Position numbers and translations under genes: made by a program | The notes under the pieces: model-generated | What the model was told of the DNA's origin: nothing | What the model saw: only the letters and a program-made list of their open reading frames with translations | Databases searched by the model: none | From: Desmodesmus armatus | Taxonomy: Eukaryota; Chlorophyta; Chlorophyceae; Sphaeropleales; Scenedesmaceae | Direction of reading: 5' to 3' | Assembly (NCBI GenBank): GCA_007449985.2 | Contig: VIIQ02000192.1 | Span: 108,413 to 172,412, forward strand | Length of the DNA: 64,000 nt | Shown: one piece after another, positions 33,286 to 42,565 of the stretch | Position numbering within the stretch: the first letter of the stretch is position 1 | Layout of the letters: every line of letters starts with the position of its first letter

Positions 33286-35108
33286 TCGGTTCTGCTTCTC
33301 ATGCGTCTGTTGGCTTGGGTGTGCCCCAGGCGCTGTGGCAAGCACCGTCGCCGGTGCATCACACGTCGACCCATCCTGGCATGGGGGTGTGTCCTGCTGG
33401 TGTAGCTGCATCTGCTCAATCTGGGCCGCCCTTGTTGGCACAACAATTGCACCATAGTGCCCAGCAGCAGGTGCCGGCAGCGCTTGGCTTGGTGCTTCCT
33501 GCTGTTGCAGGTCGTGTTGGCGGCGGCAGTCAGCCTGCGAGCAGCAGCGCTAGCAACACAGCTTCTGTTGTGGAGGAGCTGATGGAATCGTTCAATGGGT
33601 ATGACATGATTTCTTCGTGTGTCAGGGGCAAGTGGGTTCTGCCAGCTCATGTGCAGGCGTTGCATCAGGCTGACATACAGGCCTGTTTGGAAGGCCTGCA
33701 GCAGCAGTCTCGTACTCTGAATGCCACCAACAACAAGCGCAAGAGCAGAGCGCATGTGGACCAGAGGCCCAACCCTTGCACATTGTCCCGGTACTTAACA
33801 GCGCTGCACATTTGGGTTGGGTTTGTCTATTCCATCGACATGCAGCGTTACTGGCTGGGTGCGGGTGATTGGCACGTTCCCTCTGTGGAGGTTGTGGCGT
33901 CCAATGATGGGACGTTTATGTTTCATCTGTATAGGTACATAGCCAGTGGGCGGTATGCAGGATCTGATTTTGAGGCATCCATAGACACCTGTTGCACGGC
34001 TGCCAACCACATTATTTCGATCATGGCATACGTGGGCAAGTGGTCGCGTGCTGAGCACAAACGCGTCATGCAGGCGGCAGTGATCGGCCGGCAGAGGCTG
34101 CTGCAGGAGGCCCCTCATTTGAACGTTATTAGGAACACCAAGGATGCCATCAGCTGGCAGTACGTTGATCTCATGTTGCGGGCTTTTGACAGGTGGCCCC
34201 ATGTGGGCCATGTGTTCAGGGCTAATAGGTTCAAGCCCGTTTTGGGCAAGGCTGTTGCGGTAAGCCTTGAGTACTCCGGTCTGCGCCCCATGTGCCTCTT
34301 GCGCTGTGGGTCGGACTGTCGAGACGAGCGCTTTGGCGACAACTGTCCCTTCAAGTTGGGCCAGCTGACGCTGTACTGGCCGCAATCTGGTGGGGTTGAC
34401 GATCTCGTAATTCATGGCAAGGTCGTGCGCACGAAAAATAATCGTGATCTGCCTCGGCGGGAAGACACCATGGGGGTGGCTGTGGACCAGGTTGTGGGGC
34501 ATGTCTGGCTTGCACCTGACGCGGACAATGTGGACCGCAGCCCCTCACACGCCATGCTTGTGTACCTGCTGGCGCGTGGGGCGTGGCCGGGGTTTTTCAA
34601 CAAGGGTGCGGATGGGCGATACCAGTTTGTGTGGAGCCCACCCCGGACGGAGCAGGATTGGCAGCGCACTGTGCAGTCTGTGTTGGAGGCGCGTCCTAAG
34701 CATGCATGGAGTGGTGTGAGGGAGTCTCCTGTTTTTGTGGGTGTCCCACCTGGGCCAGATGAGCACTTGTTTGCGGGCAACTCGGTGCCGTGGCTGGACG
34801 AGTCTGCTGCGTGTACTCTCATCAAGTCAGCGGGTGCTGCTTTGGGCATGAACGGGAAGCTGTTGGCCCCGTATTCCTTTAGGAAGAGCATGGCCACAGC
34901 TGCTGTGAATTCCCCGGAGCCAGATACTATGAAGATCCTGGCGACGACGTTGAAGCACATGGATTTGAATACGACGTTAAATCATTACGTCGACTTCACA
35001 TATCCTAAGGATTCTTTCTCTGTGGTGCATCGGGAGGAGTCCCGCAAGGACCTGCCTGGCCCGTCTGGCAGGCTTCAACATAGGATCACCCACGGGCTGG
35101 TGGGCTGA
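33246..35108 (+). CDS. Tyrosine recombinase (YR) of the transposon
   Basis: 620-codon frame whose first ATG is well inside, so it is probably reached by splicing or a frame change from the preceding ORF. The C-terminal half has the recombinase layout. LEYSGLRPMCLL gives the first catalytic Arg (about 34280). HGKVVRTKNNR gives the beta-hairpin Lys. PYSFRKSMATAA is the HxxR box, with Tyr where His is usual. KHMDLNTTLNHYVD gives the second His and the nucleophile Tyr (about 34990). Such enzymes cut and rejoin DNA through a covalent Tyr-DNA link without a target duplication. The N-terminal half is Ala/Gln/Ser-rich, followed by a helical region typical of a core-binding domain (KRKSRAHVDQRPNPCTLSRYL). 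DIRS elements also use such enzymes, but no RT is found nearby. Confidence 0.8.
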   Translation: MPIPPTSCAPGPLVGSASHASVGLGVPQALWQAPSPVHHTSTHPGMGVCPAGVAASAQSGPPLLAQQLHHSAQQQVPAALGLVLPAVAGRVGGGSQPASSSASNTASVVEELMESFNGYDMISSCVRGKWVLPAHVQALHQADIQACLEGLQQQSRTLNATNNKRKSRAHVDQRPNPCTLSRYLTALHIWVGFVYSIDMQRYWLGAGDWHVPSVEVVASNDGTFMFHLYRYIASGRYAGSDFEASIDTCCTAANHIISIMAYVGKWSRAEHKRVMQAAVIGRQRLLQEAPHLNVIRNTKDAISWQYVDLMLRAFDRWPHVGHVFRANRFKPVLGKAVAVSLEYSGLRPMCLLRCGSDCRDERFGDNCPFKLGQLTLYWPQSGGVDDLVIHGKVVRTKNNRDLPRREDTMGVAVDQVVGHVWLAPDADNVDRSPSHAMLVYLLARGAWPGFFNKGADGRYQFVWSPPRTEQDWQRTVQSVLEARPKHAWSGVRESPVFVGVPPGPDEHLFAGNSVPWLDESAACTLIKSAGAALGMNGKLLAPYSFRKSMATAAVNSPEPDTMKILATTLKHMDLNTTLNHYVDFTYPKDSFSVVHREESRKDLPGPSGRLQHRITHGLVG

Positions 35109-35119
35109 TTGGCGCTATA

Positions 35120-35600
35120 GTGCAGGTCGCTGGGTGTGATCCGGTGCTAGAGCGGGAGAGCTTGGCCAGCCATTTGACTCACATGTCAGGGGCCCCCACT
35201 CGACGGCCCTCTGAAGCCGTTTGGCGGCGGCGGGCACACATTCTGACACACACGGCGGACGCCCTGTACAGGGAGGACAATGCTGCCCTTGATGTGCTGG
35301 ACCCCTGTGCTTCTGAGGTGCAGCGCCCTCGCGAGGACGACGGCTGGGCGCAGCAGCTGCAGGGCACACCTGTAGGGCCTTATGTAGAGGCGCTTGTTCT
35401 GGGGGTGTTTGGGTTCGATGCTGGTAGGCGGCGGCTTGGCTTGCCTGTTTGTGCCGTGTTTGAGGGGCCGTGTGTGGCTAGGGCGAACAAGGTCGTGCAC
35501 CGTCTGTCTCCTGACACCTGCTGGAGGTGTATGTGTGTTCTGGGTGTGGGACCACCTTCCCAAAATGCGCTGCTGCCAAGCAGCATGTCAAGAACTGTCA
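35120..35600 (+). CDS. Transposon ORF with zinc-finger-like end, cut by LINE fragment
   Basis: Follows the recombinase by 12 bp. The frame from 35120 gives about 160 residues of unknown type (motifs EAVWRRRAHILTHTADALYR and EDDGWAQQLQGTPVGPYVEAL). In another frame, at 35535-35600, it shows CSGCGTTFPKCAAAKQHVKNC, a C2HC-type finger pattern. A frame change between them is therefore likely. The frame stops at the LINE insertion, and its continuation is probably the ORF at 36491. Confidence 0.45.
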
Positions 35601-35609
35601 GGGGCAGGT

Positions 35610-36481
35610 AAGTAAGTAAGTAAGTAACTACGCCTATGGCGATCCACTGGCGTAACGTTAAGGCAAGAGGGGTGTGCATGTCTAGCATGCTAGACTACCA
35701 CACCCCCCACCTGACCCTTCCAGCCCGAGGGCATGGAGGGGGGGTGAAGTGTAAATCATCGCTTTTTGCGACGTTTCCTGTGGTCCGGCTCTGACCTGAC
35801 GAGGAGACGCTTTGTGCCTTGTTGGGCTGTACTGCGGCGGGTAGGCCTGGAGTGTTGCTTGTGTGGCCGTCGTCCTTTGTCGTGTTTGCCTTTCTTCCCT
35901 GGGCGCTTGTTGCGGCCCATAAGGATGGCTCTGCGTTGTGTCCAGATTAGTTTGAGGTTGCGTACTGCTATGTGGTGCAGGCGTCGAGCTAGGGATGTGA
36001 GGGCGGAGCCGCCTACTCCGAGGTCGCGCATTTCTTTCAGGAAGGACTCGTAGATTATACCTGATGCCCCTAGCAGCAGAGTGACGATGCGAACTGTGGC
36101 TGTGGGCTCGTGGGCCAAGATCAGTTCTTTCAGTGCGGCGTGTTGTGCTGCCGCTCTTTCTTGTTGCGGCATCGGGTCCGTGTCCCTGCAGTATTTTATT
36201 TCGACGATGTCGAAGACCCACTCGTTGTTGTCTGGGAAATATTTCAGCATGATGATGTCGGGAACGCTGTCCCGATATCCTTTAAGGGCCTCCGCAAGGT
36301 CGTGGCTGAACATGGACGGATTGTCCATGTGCCTCATAAAGCGGTGTGGCTGCATGCCCTCCGGCACCTCTGATGGGGCCTTTCTTCTGGTGTAACCCAC
36401 GTCTGACAAGAAGACATTTCCTGCTTCCTTGCCTCTGCTGATAGCTTCCAGAATTTCCGTGCCGGCGTCATTGTGGCGGAG
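35610..36481 (-). mobile_element. 5'-truncated copy of the Dualen-like LINE with 9-bp target duplication
   Basis: Almost identical to 16726-17598 of the main copy: the same (TTAC)n tail, 3' UTR and the RLE C-terminus up to the RRHND motif. It then stops abruptly at about 36479. The flanks GGGGCAGGT at 35601-35609 and 36482-36490 are the target duplication. Fusion to the neighbouring sequence creates a spurious longer minus-strand frame reaching 36784. Confidence 0.92.
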
Positions 36482-36490
36482 GGGGCAGGT

Positions 36491-37378
36491 GTTGACGAGG
36501 GTGGTGAGGGGTCCTGGGAGATCAAGGAACGGCGGGGGATGTTCGGCTTTTGGCAGCAGCCGCATATTGAGGCCATAGTGCAGTGCTGGGTGGTGTTGCG
36601 ACTGTGGCAGGAGCCTGAGCTGGATTTTGCATGGCTGTATCGCTGCCACGGTGCTCGCCTGCATGCGGCCGTGGCTAATGCTGCCTGCGCTTGTCCCACT
36701 GTGTTGACACGGGCAGACGTGTGTTGTGCAGTTCACATGCTGCACGGCAACTACTTCCATGTGGTGCATGGCGCACCCCCACACCTGGGTACTGCTCCCA
36801 AAGGGATGGCTGTGTTCAAGTCAGGTTTGACCCCGACGCCGATGCTGCCTGGTGAGGTGTTTCCTACAGGTTGTGGTGGGCTGGGTGGGCCATTCAGGCA
36901 GTGTTCTGACGCAGCTGGTACCTCAGGGGGTGGGGGAGGGGTCGCCAATCAGCCTGGTTCTGGGGGAAGCCCTTCTGGGGCTGGGCAGGCAGGTGGGAGT
37001 GTTGACCCTATGCGTGTGTACATGCGTGGCCTGCCATGGAACCCTGATAACGTTGCAGGTGCTGCCGCAGCACGGCCGGGTGGCGGTCCTGCAGCTAGCG
37101 CGCGCAGGCTGTTGCTGCTTCGTGTGGCCGTGGGGCATCCCACTGCTTCATTGCAGAGTCATTTAAGAGCCCTGCCTGGTGCTTCTGCGCAGGAAGTGCA
37201 TGTTGTTGACCTAGTTGGCAGCAGGCTGGCCGTCGCTGCGGCTATGGGTGATGATAGTGACAGCTCAGCTGTGTTGCTGGATGCGATGGATGCAGGCTCC
37301 ATTCTGCCCGTAGCGTTGCAAGACGCCATGCATGGAGTATCTGTGGGTCCCAATGCCATGATAGTGGTGCTTGACTAG
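36491..37378 (+). CDS. Transposon ORF of unknown function between LINE fragment and helicase
   Basis: About 295 codons ending in TAG at 37376. Recognisable features are an aromatic/Cys-rich start (GMFGFWQQPHIEAIVQCW, then CACPTVLTRADVCCAVHML), a Gly/Ser-rich linker, and a Val-rich end. The same frame stays open after the TAG to about 37500 (SVGRHFGVLPQHRHVADLPV), where the helicase frame takes over. It may therefore be the N-terminal part of the helicase polypeptide, with a nonsense change and a frame change. No family is recognised. Confidence 0.45.
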   Translation, partial: VDEGGEGSWEIKERRGMFGFWQQPHIEAIVQCWVVLRLWQEPELDFAWLYRCHGARLHAAVANAACACPTVLTRADVCCAVHMLHGNYFHVVHGAPPHLGTAPKGMAVFKSGLTPTPMLPGEVFPTGCGGLGGPFRQCSDAAGTSGGGGGVANQPGSGGSPSGAGQAGGSVDPMRVYMRGLPWNPDNVAGAAAARPGGGPAASARRLLLLRVAVGHPTASLQSHLRALPGASAQEVHVVDLVGSRLAVAAAMGDDSDSSAVLLDAMDAGSILPVALQDAMHGVSVGPNAMIVVLD

Positions 37379-37500
37379 GGGCTGTCTGCTGGCGAGGTCG
37401 ACTCAGTGGGGAGGCACTTCGGGGTGCTCCCCCAGCATCGGCATGTGGCTGATCTGCCTGTGCTGCCAGTCTCGTACATGGTCTGCCAAGGCATGTCCCC

Positions 37501-39627
37501 GTGCTGTTCTTTGACGGCCGTGCAGGCCTGGGTTGCTGCACGTTGCAGCATCTCTGGTCTGCCGGCAACTGTGACAGTGATCAGCAGGTCGCCCTTTATG
37601 TGCAGGCTGCAGGCAGGTTTCTGCAGGACTGGGCTGGTGGGGCTGGGGTGGGCAGGTGGGCAGCTGATGATGGGGCTCGTGTGGCTGCTTTTGTTGGCAT
37701 GCAACTGGCGCCTGCTGCCGTGCTGGCCGCTCAGAAGGCAGTCGGCATGCACCTGCTGGGGTTGACGGCTGAACAGTTGGGCATGCTGGCTGCCATGTGG
37801 AACATGAAGCCTGGTGAGGGGAAGTGGTTGCATGCCAGTGGGATAATTGGCGGGGGCAAGACCACCTCCTATGAGGCGTTCATGGCCATGGCTCACACCA
37901 TACCTGGCTGGTCTGTGGTGGCAACTGCACAGACCAATGCGGGCACGCTTGCTGTCAATGGGGACAAGTGTCTGGAGGCTTTGCTGGAGATCTCCTACAT
38001 TCGAGATCGTCTGGTGTACTTCTTGTCTGATAAGGAGGGATACGAGTTTACTAAACCTATCACTTTGTCTCACGTGATCATGTATTTGTGCAATCCTGAT
38101 GTGCGTGCCAAGCTGGATGAGAAGCTGGCTCCCTTGACGCACCTCATCATTGACGAGGTGTCTCAGGTGAACAAGCAGCTGATGACACTTGTCATTATCG
38201 TGGTCATGCTGGTGAAGCCTCAGCTGAATGTTGTGATTGGCGGTGATGCTCGGCAGATCCCATGTCCGCCTGAGTATCGGGGTTCGCCACATGCTTTCAT
38301 CTTCGAGAGTGCGCTGTGGGATCTGTTGGGTGTTAAGTTTTGTGAGGTCACGCAGTACTTGAGGGACCCTGCGATCGCTCCCATTGTGCAGGCCCTGGCT
38401 GATGGGCAGAACACGCCTGTTGTGTACCATCACCTGCTCTCGCGGTTTGAGGATGAGCCTGGTGTTGTGGTGCCGCCGGGAGCCACTAGGCTTTACGTGT
38501 TTGCGAAGAACAGAGATCGGAACGACTGGAATGCGCAGGCATTTGCGTCTGGCATGCTGGCTGCTGGGAGCCCACCCACTCGCATCCCCTGGTTTGTGGG
38601 GACCCCGCCCAACCACCGCCGTGACGAAGTGTATCTCAAGGCGTTCTATCACACGCTGGAAATGATTGAATGCTCTGTGCTGCGCAACTGTGGGTTGGAA
38701 CCTGGTACGGAGGGGTTCCACTGCAACCCTTGGTTGGATGCTTTTCAGGGTATGAGGGTGATTTTCTCTCATTCCTGCGAGTGCTTTCAGCATGTGCAGC
38801 ACGCACCTGGCAGCACTGTCACGAGCGGCCCTCGCGTGCAGGTTGGGAAGGGGCAGCTTGGCGAGGTTGTGGGGTTTGAGGAGGTGCCCTCTGTTGAGTT
38901 TCATAAGTGGCTGGCGTCGAATGTGCAGCCTGGAGCTGTGGGGTGGGGGTGCAGTTATGGGATGCATTCGGGGAGGCTCGTATGCGACAGTCACAACGGG
39001 CGGAGCGATGCACTTGGTGCTGCTGGTGAGGCAGGCGCTGCTGTGGCTGCTGCTGTGTTCTGGCCGGTGGTCACCTTCCGCGACAAGCATGGCAAAGTAG
39101 CACGTGTGGTTGTGCCGCACATCACTGTTCGTGAGAGCCGCTGGCGTGGCGTGGCTAAGGCCACCGCTGCTGTTGCTTTTGTGCCCCTGCACTCTGGCTA
39201 TGCGGTCAATTGCCAGCAGATGCAGGGCATGACCATCAAGGATCGCCTGCTGTACCTTGTGGCAGACATCACGTCTGGGTACTGGCTGCAGGGGCTGGCA
39301 GCAGTCATGGTCACCAGGACCACTGAGCTGGCGCGGTTGATTTTCAAGGTCCCTGTTTACATCTGGGCACGGAAGAAGCGGAACTGGTTTTTGGTGTACC
39401 CACCTGTGCTTGCATGGTTGCGAAAGTGCCGGCAGTCTGGCTTTGCATCGGGGCATGGTGCAGGTGTGCAGGATGTCGATTGGAGCACACGCAGGCAGCG
39501 TGTGTGGGCCAAGGTTGTGGAACTGCAGCACTGCACACTGGATGAGTTGGGGGGTTCGGCAGCAAAGCTGCAGGAATTGGAGGCGGAGTTCCATGCAGCA
39601 GGTGGCGTCAAGGCTGTGGGGTGCTAA
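37501..39627 (+). CDS. PIF1/RecD-like superfamily 1 helicase
   Basis: 708-codon frame. SF1 helicase motifs are in order: GIIGGGKTTS (Walker A, about residue 118), LTHLIIDEVSQV (Walker B), VVIGGDARQIPC (motif III), EVTQYLRDP with ALADGQN, PLHSGYAVNCQQMQGMTI (the PIF1 motif V position) and AAVMVTRTTEL (motif VI). It would be an ATP-driven 5'-3' DNA helicase. PIF1-like helicases occur in Helitrons and some other mobile DNA, but no Rep/HUH motif is seen here. The length and motif spacing look functional. No ATG at the start, so the N-terminus is probably upstream. The large minus-strand open frame across it is a shadow. Confidence 0.8.
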   Translation: MLFFDGRAGLGCCTLQHLWSAGNCDSDQQVALYVQAAGRFLQDWAGGAGVGRWAADDGARVAAFVGMQLAPAAVLAAQKAVGMHLLGLTAEQLGMLAAMWNMKPGEGKWLHASGIIGGGKTTSYEAFMAMAHTIPGWSVVATAQTNAGTLAVNGDKCLEALLEISYIRDRLVYFLSDKEGYEFTKPITLSHVIMYLCNPDVRAKLDEKLAPLTHLIIDEVSQVNKQLMTLVIIVVMLVKPQLNVVIGGDARQIPCPPEYRGSPHAFIFESALWDLLGVKFCEVTQYLRDPAIAPIVQALADGQNTPVVYHHLLSRFEDEPGVVVPPGATRLYVFAKNRDRNDWNAQAFASGMLAAGSPPTRIPWFVGTPPNHRRDEVYLKAFYHTLEMIECSVLRNCGLEPGTEGFHCNPWLDAFQGMRVIFSHSCECFQHVQHAPGSTVTSGPRVQVGKGQLGEVVGFEEVPSVEFHKWLASNVQPGAVGWGCSYGMHSGRLVCDSHNGRSDALGAAGEAGAAVAAAVFWPVVTFRDKHGKVARVVVPHITVRESRWRGVAKATAAVAFVPLHSGYAVNCQQMQGMTIKDRLLYLVADITSGYWLQGLAAVMVTRTTELARLIFKVPVYIWARKKRNWFLVYPPVLAWLRKCRQSGFASGHGAGVQDVDWSTRRQRVWAKVVELQHCTLDELGGSAAKLQELEAEFHAAGGVKAVGC

Positions 39628-40984
39628 GCATGCAGGTGCTGCAGGCTGCAGGTTTTCAAAGGGGGTGTGGGTGTGCTCAAGAATGCACAGGACAGGGGGT
39701 GTGGTTTGGGTGTGTTGTGCTGTTGCAATGGCACACATGGAGGCGGCGCATGCTTGTTTGTGAAAGACACTGAGCTGACGTAATTTTGCAGGATGTTGGC
39801 TGCAACGCTCGCAGGTCGTGTGCCACACTGTTTCCGCCAAAAGGTTGCAGGATTATGCAGGCTTTCGCAGGTTGCAAATCTTGAGCGGGTGTGTGCTTGT
39901 GCATGCATGACAAATGTCTGTAATTGAGTGTGCGTGTAAGTGAGTGTGCGTGTGGTGCGCGTTGATGTTGGTGCGTAGTGGGTCACTGTTGATGTGGGTG
40001 TACAGTGTGCAACTGCTGTCTTGCCGCACAGCGCGTTATTGTTGTGTTGCTTCAGGTGTACAGTGTGTTACTGCTGTGGCTGCTGTCTTTATTATGCACA
40101 GTGTGTTACTGTTACGTTGCTTCGGGTGCATAGTGGGTGTTGATGTGGGTGTACAGTGTGTTACTGCTGTTTGATGCACGGTGTGTTGCTGTTGTGTTGG
40201 GTCAGGTGCACTGCTGTAAGTGAAGTCTTGATGCACAGTGATGTGCGGCACAACCACACGTGCTACTTTGCCCTATCCACAGTGCGTTACTGTTGCGTTG
40301 CTTCAAGTGCATAGTGGGTGTTGATGTGGGTGTACAGTGTGTTACTGCTGTTTGATGCACAGTGTGTTACTGTTGTGTTGGATCAGGTGCACTGATGTCT
40401 TGATGCACAGTGGGTCACTGCTGTGTTGATGTTGTTATTGGTGTTCAGTGTGTGACTGCGTTGCAGTTGCACTTACACATGATCGCAGGTAACTGGGCAA
40501 TTTCCAGCAATCTGGACTGGGGCGGGGGCGGCCATGGCAGCTGGCCACACTAGTTCAAGCATGCCCAACTGCTTGTGCATGTGGCACCACACACAGGCTG
40601 GAAGGCTTGCAGTGCAGCAAGTGCCTATAGCTATGGGAGTGGCAGAGTCTTCAGGCGAAGCTCAACGTCAGTGAAAACCCAACATACAGCATGCTTGATG
40701 AACAATGACTGCTGGTCTATGGGATTGCCAAGTTGCACCAAGGGCTGGGTAGGGCTGAATTGATCTGAAATGGGTACAGTTCAGGGTGGAGTTGCTGTGG
40801 CAGGATTGGGCTTCTGAGATCTGACGAGATGCCTGACAGAGAGCCTTATAAAAATGCCAGCACCCCTGTTACCCCTTTTAGCGCATACAAAACGCTCTGT
40901 CAAGGCCCGCTATTAGTAACTGTGCAGGTAACAGGCCATTGACAGAAAATGGCTTTGACATTGACATTGACATTGAAGTTGATT
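39628..40984. repeat. Satellite-like repeats downstream of the helicase
   Basis: From about 39930 to 40470 the sequence is built from variants of GTACAGTGTGTTACTGCTG and TGATGCACAGTGTGTTACTG. A longer period of roughly 180 bp is visible between 40105-40255 and 40285-40420. The rest has no gene. A TATAAAA box at about 40848 and a TTGACA run at about 40958 precede the Penelope-like fragment. Confidence 0.65.
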
Positions 40985-40995
40985 TTAATCGGTAA

Positions 40996-41199
40996 CCAGT
41001 ATTTGGCAACCCCTCAGCACGCTTTGGAGACTTTGCTTTGGAGACTGCACAAGTTGCAGCAGTGCTGAATCGTGTATATGCAGCTCACAAGCATGAGGCA
41101 GATGTTGCTTCCATCTTTGGTGGCACTGACGCCAAGCTGATTGTTGCATACACCAAGAATCGCTCCATTGGAGCACGCCTGATCAGGGCACGGCACTGA
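40996..41199 (+). pseudogene. C-terminal tail of a Penelope-like reverse transcriptase (fragment)
   Basis: Open frame of 67 codons preceded by a stop (TAA at 40993) and ending in TGA at 41197. It reads to DAKLIVAYTKNRSIGARLIRARH. The pattern of an aromatic, basic 'YxxxRSI..LIRA' tail just before the stop resembles the end of Penelope-like RTs. The order (RT end at the C-terminus, with no GIY-YIG after it) would suit the algal Chlamys-type elements, whose GIY-YIG lies at the N-terminus. This is a short match, supported mainly by the hammerhead ribozyme downstream. Confidence 0.5.
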
Positions 41200-41344
41200 A
41201 ACAGTGTGCTGACTGTCTGAAACTGTGGTCTGCATGCTTTACAGCATATCAGCAGGTGTTGACACCACCACTCCCACACTGACAGTCAATGCACCTGTTA
41301 TCTCTTGCATGCCAGTCCTATACTTGCATGCTGCGTGTGTTTTT

Positions 41345-41399
41345 CGAGCTTAGACCTGATGAGCCTTGACGAAGGCGAAACTAGTCGTCTGTAAGTTCG
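41345..41399 (+). ncRNA. Minimal type I hammerhead ribozyme
   Basis: The core is complete: CUGAUGAG, stem II CCUU-GACG-AAGG closed by G-C, CGAAA, then a two-base-pair stem III within the palindrome ACUAGU and the cleavage triplet GUC at 41384-41386. Stem I pairs GUCU with AGAC, and after a two-base bulge AAGUUCG with CGAGCUU (one G-U pair). Very short stem III with a self-complementary loop is typical of hammerheads in Penelope-like elements, which act as dimers. It would self-cleave element RNA. It lies 146 bp after the RT-like stop and about 70 bp before the element's right end. Confidence 0.88.
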
Positions 41400-41470
41400 T
41401 TCACTCCACACGCACAATACAATCCGCCTGCTGCCTGGGTCGCTGGTACTTCCCACATTGTCTGTACAAC

Positions 41471-42534
41471 CACTGTGCTGAGCAGGCTATACAGCTGCCG
41501 CTGCTCCTGTGCCAGCACCTCAGGCCCACAGAGGCCCATGTGCTGGGTCACTGCCGAGTGGGTGAAGCCCTGGCGGCAAACCAGCAATTCTGTGAACAAT
41601 GCACTGCTCTCTAAGGGCAGATCATCTGTGGTGACCGTGCCGCACTGCATTGCCGTGGTGACAGCACGCAGCACAGCCTCAAGAACGGGCCCCAATCGGC
41701 CCACCCTGGCGGCTTCCGGTGACGCTGCAGCTGTGGCATCTTGGGGGCGGCTGCTGCTGCTGTCGGTGCCGTTGCAGCTGCTGCTGTCGTTGGTGCTGTC
41801 GTTGGCGCTGTTGCCGTTGTTGCTGAGCTGGCACAGTTCGCCTTGGGAGAACTGCAGCATGGTGCAAAGCAGTGGCAGCAGCCGCGCAAGGCAGCCTGCC
41901 CTTGCCGCCGCCGTTGAAGCTGGCCTGCTGTCGTTGCTGCTGCTGCTGCCTCCTGTACTGCCTGCTTGTGTTGGGGGCTGCTGTGCAGCATCTGGTCCAC
42001 TAACTGCAGCACCAGACCCAGCACCTCCTGCACCCAGCCGGCAGGTGGTGCTGGGGGAAGCCAGCCAAGGCTTTCCTGCTGCCTGCTTATATCATCACCC
42101 ACAATCAAGATGGTGCTGCACAGGTCAAGCAGCTGCTGCACCGTCGCCTGCAGCTGCTGTGATCGGTGCCGCAGCAGCTGTTGGGCGCTGGGTGACAGCA
42201 GCCTGCTGGCGCACGGCAGCAGGACAGCTGGCAGCAGCATCAAGATGTTTGGCAGCAGCAGCAGCTGCTGCTGGACTTCACGTCGCTGCTGCTGCGGCAG
42301 CTGCTGCAGTTGCGGCTGCCAAGACGCCAAGCCATTGCTGTCCGATGGGTCCAGCACTCCAGCGCACCATTCCTTGCACGCATCAAGTGCCATGCGCAGT
42401 CCCGCACACACTGCTGGCAGGTTCACTGGCTCCTGAGCCCAGGCTGTTACCTCAGGAGCCAAGCCCAACAGCTGCAGCAGCTGCAGCTGGCAGACTGACG
42501 GGGTGTCACTGACATCCGCACTGCTGCTGCCCCT

Positions 42535-42565
<31 letters not shown>

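Larger units (their letters stand above)
31147..39627 (+). mobile_element. Putative tyrosine-recombinase / PIF1-helicase transposon with 2A motifs
   Basis: Consecutive plus-strand frames encode a 2A-containing polyprotein, a tyrosine recombinase, an ORF with a zinc-finger-like motif, an unknown ORF and a PIF1-type helicase. A Crypton-like or captain-type element using a tyrosine recombinase is the nearest known idea. I know of no described family with this set, and no RT, capsid or DDE transposase is seen. The limits are not defined: no terminal repeats were found. It carries a nested LINE fragment (35610-36481), a frame change at 33246-33285 and an in-frame TAG at 37376, so it may be inactive. 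Confidence 0.6.
40985..41470 (+). mobile_element. 5'-truncated Penelope-like element (RT tail plus hammerhead)
   Basis: Combines the RT-like tail and the hammerhead, and ends exactly where MYND coding sequence resumes at 41471. The left limit is approximate. No target duplication was found, because the left neighbour is unrelated DNA. Confidence 0.55.

Noticed and set aside
35756..36784. 342-codon minus-strand frame with a long N-terminal extension
   Set aside because: Chance fusion of the truncated LINE with the antisense of the neighbouring transposon ORF; the extension starts exactly at the insertion border.
37375..39840. 821-codon minus-strand open frame
   Set aside because: Lies opposite the helicase, has no recognisable motif, and its composition follows the reverse of helicase codons.
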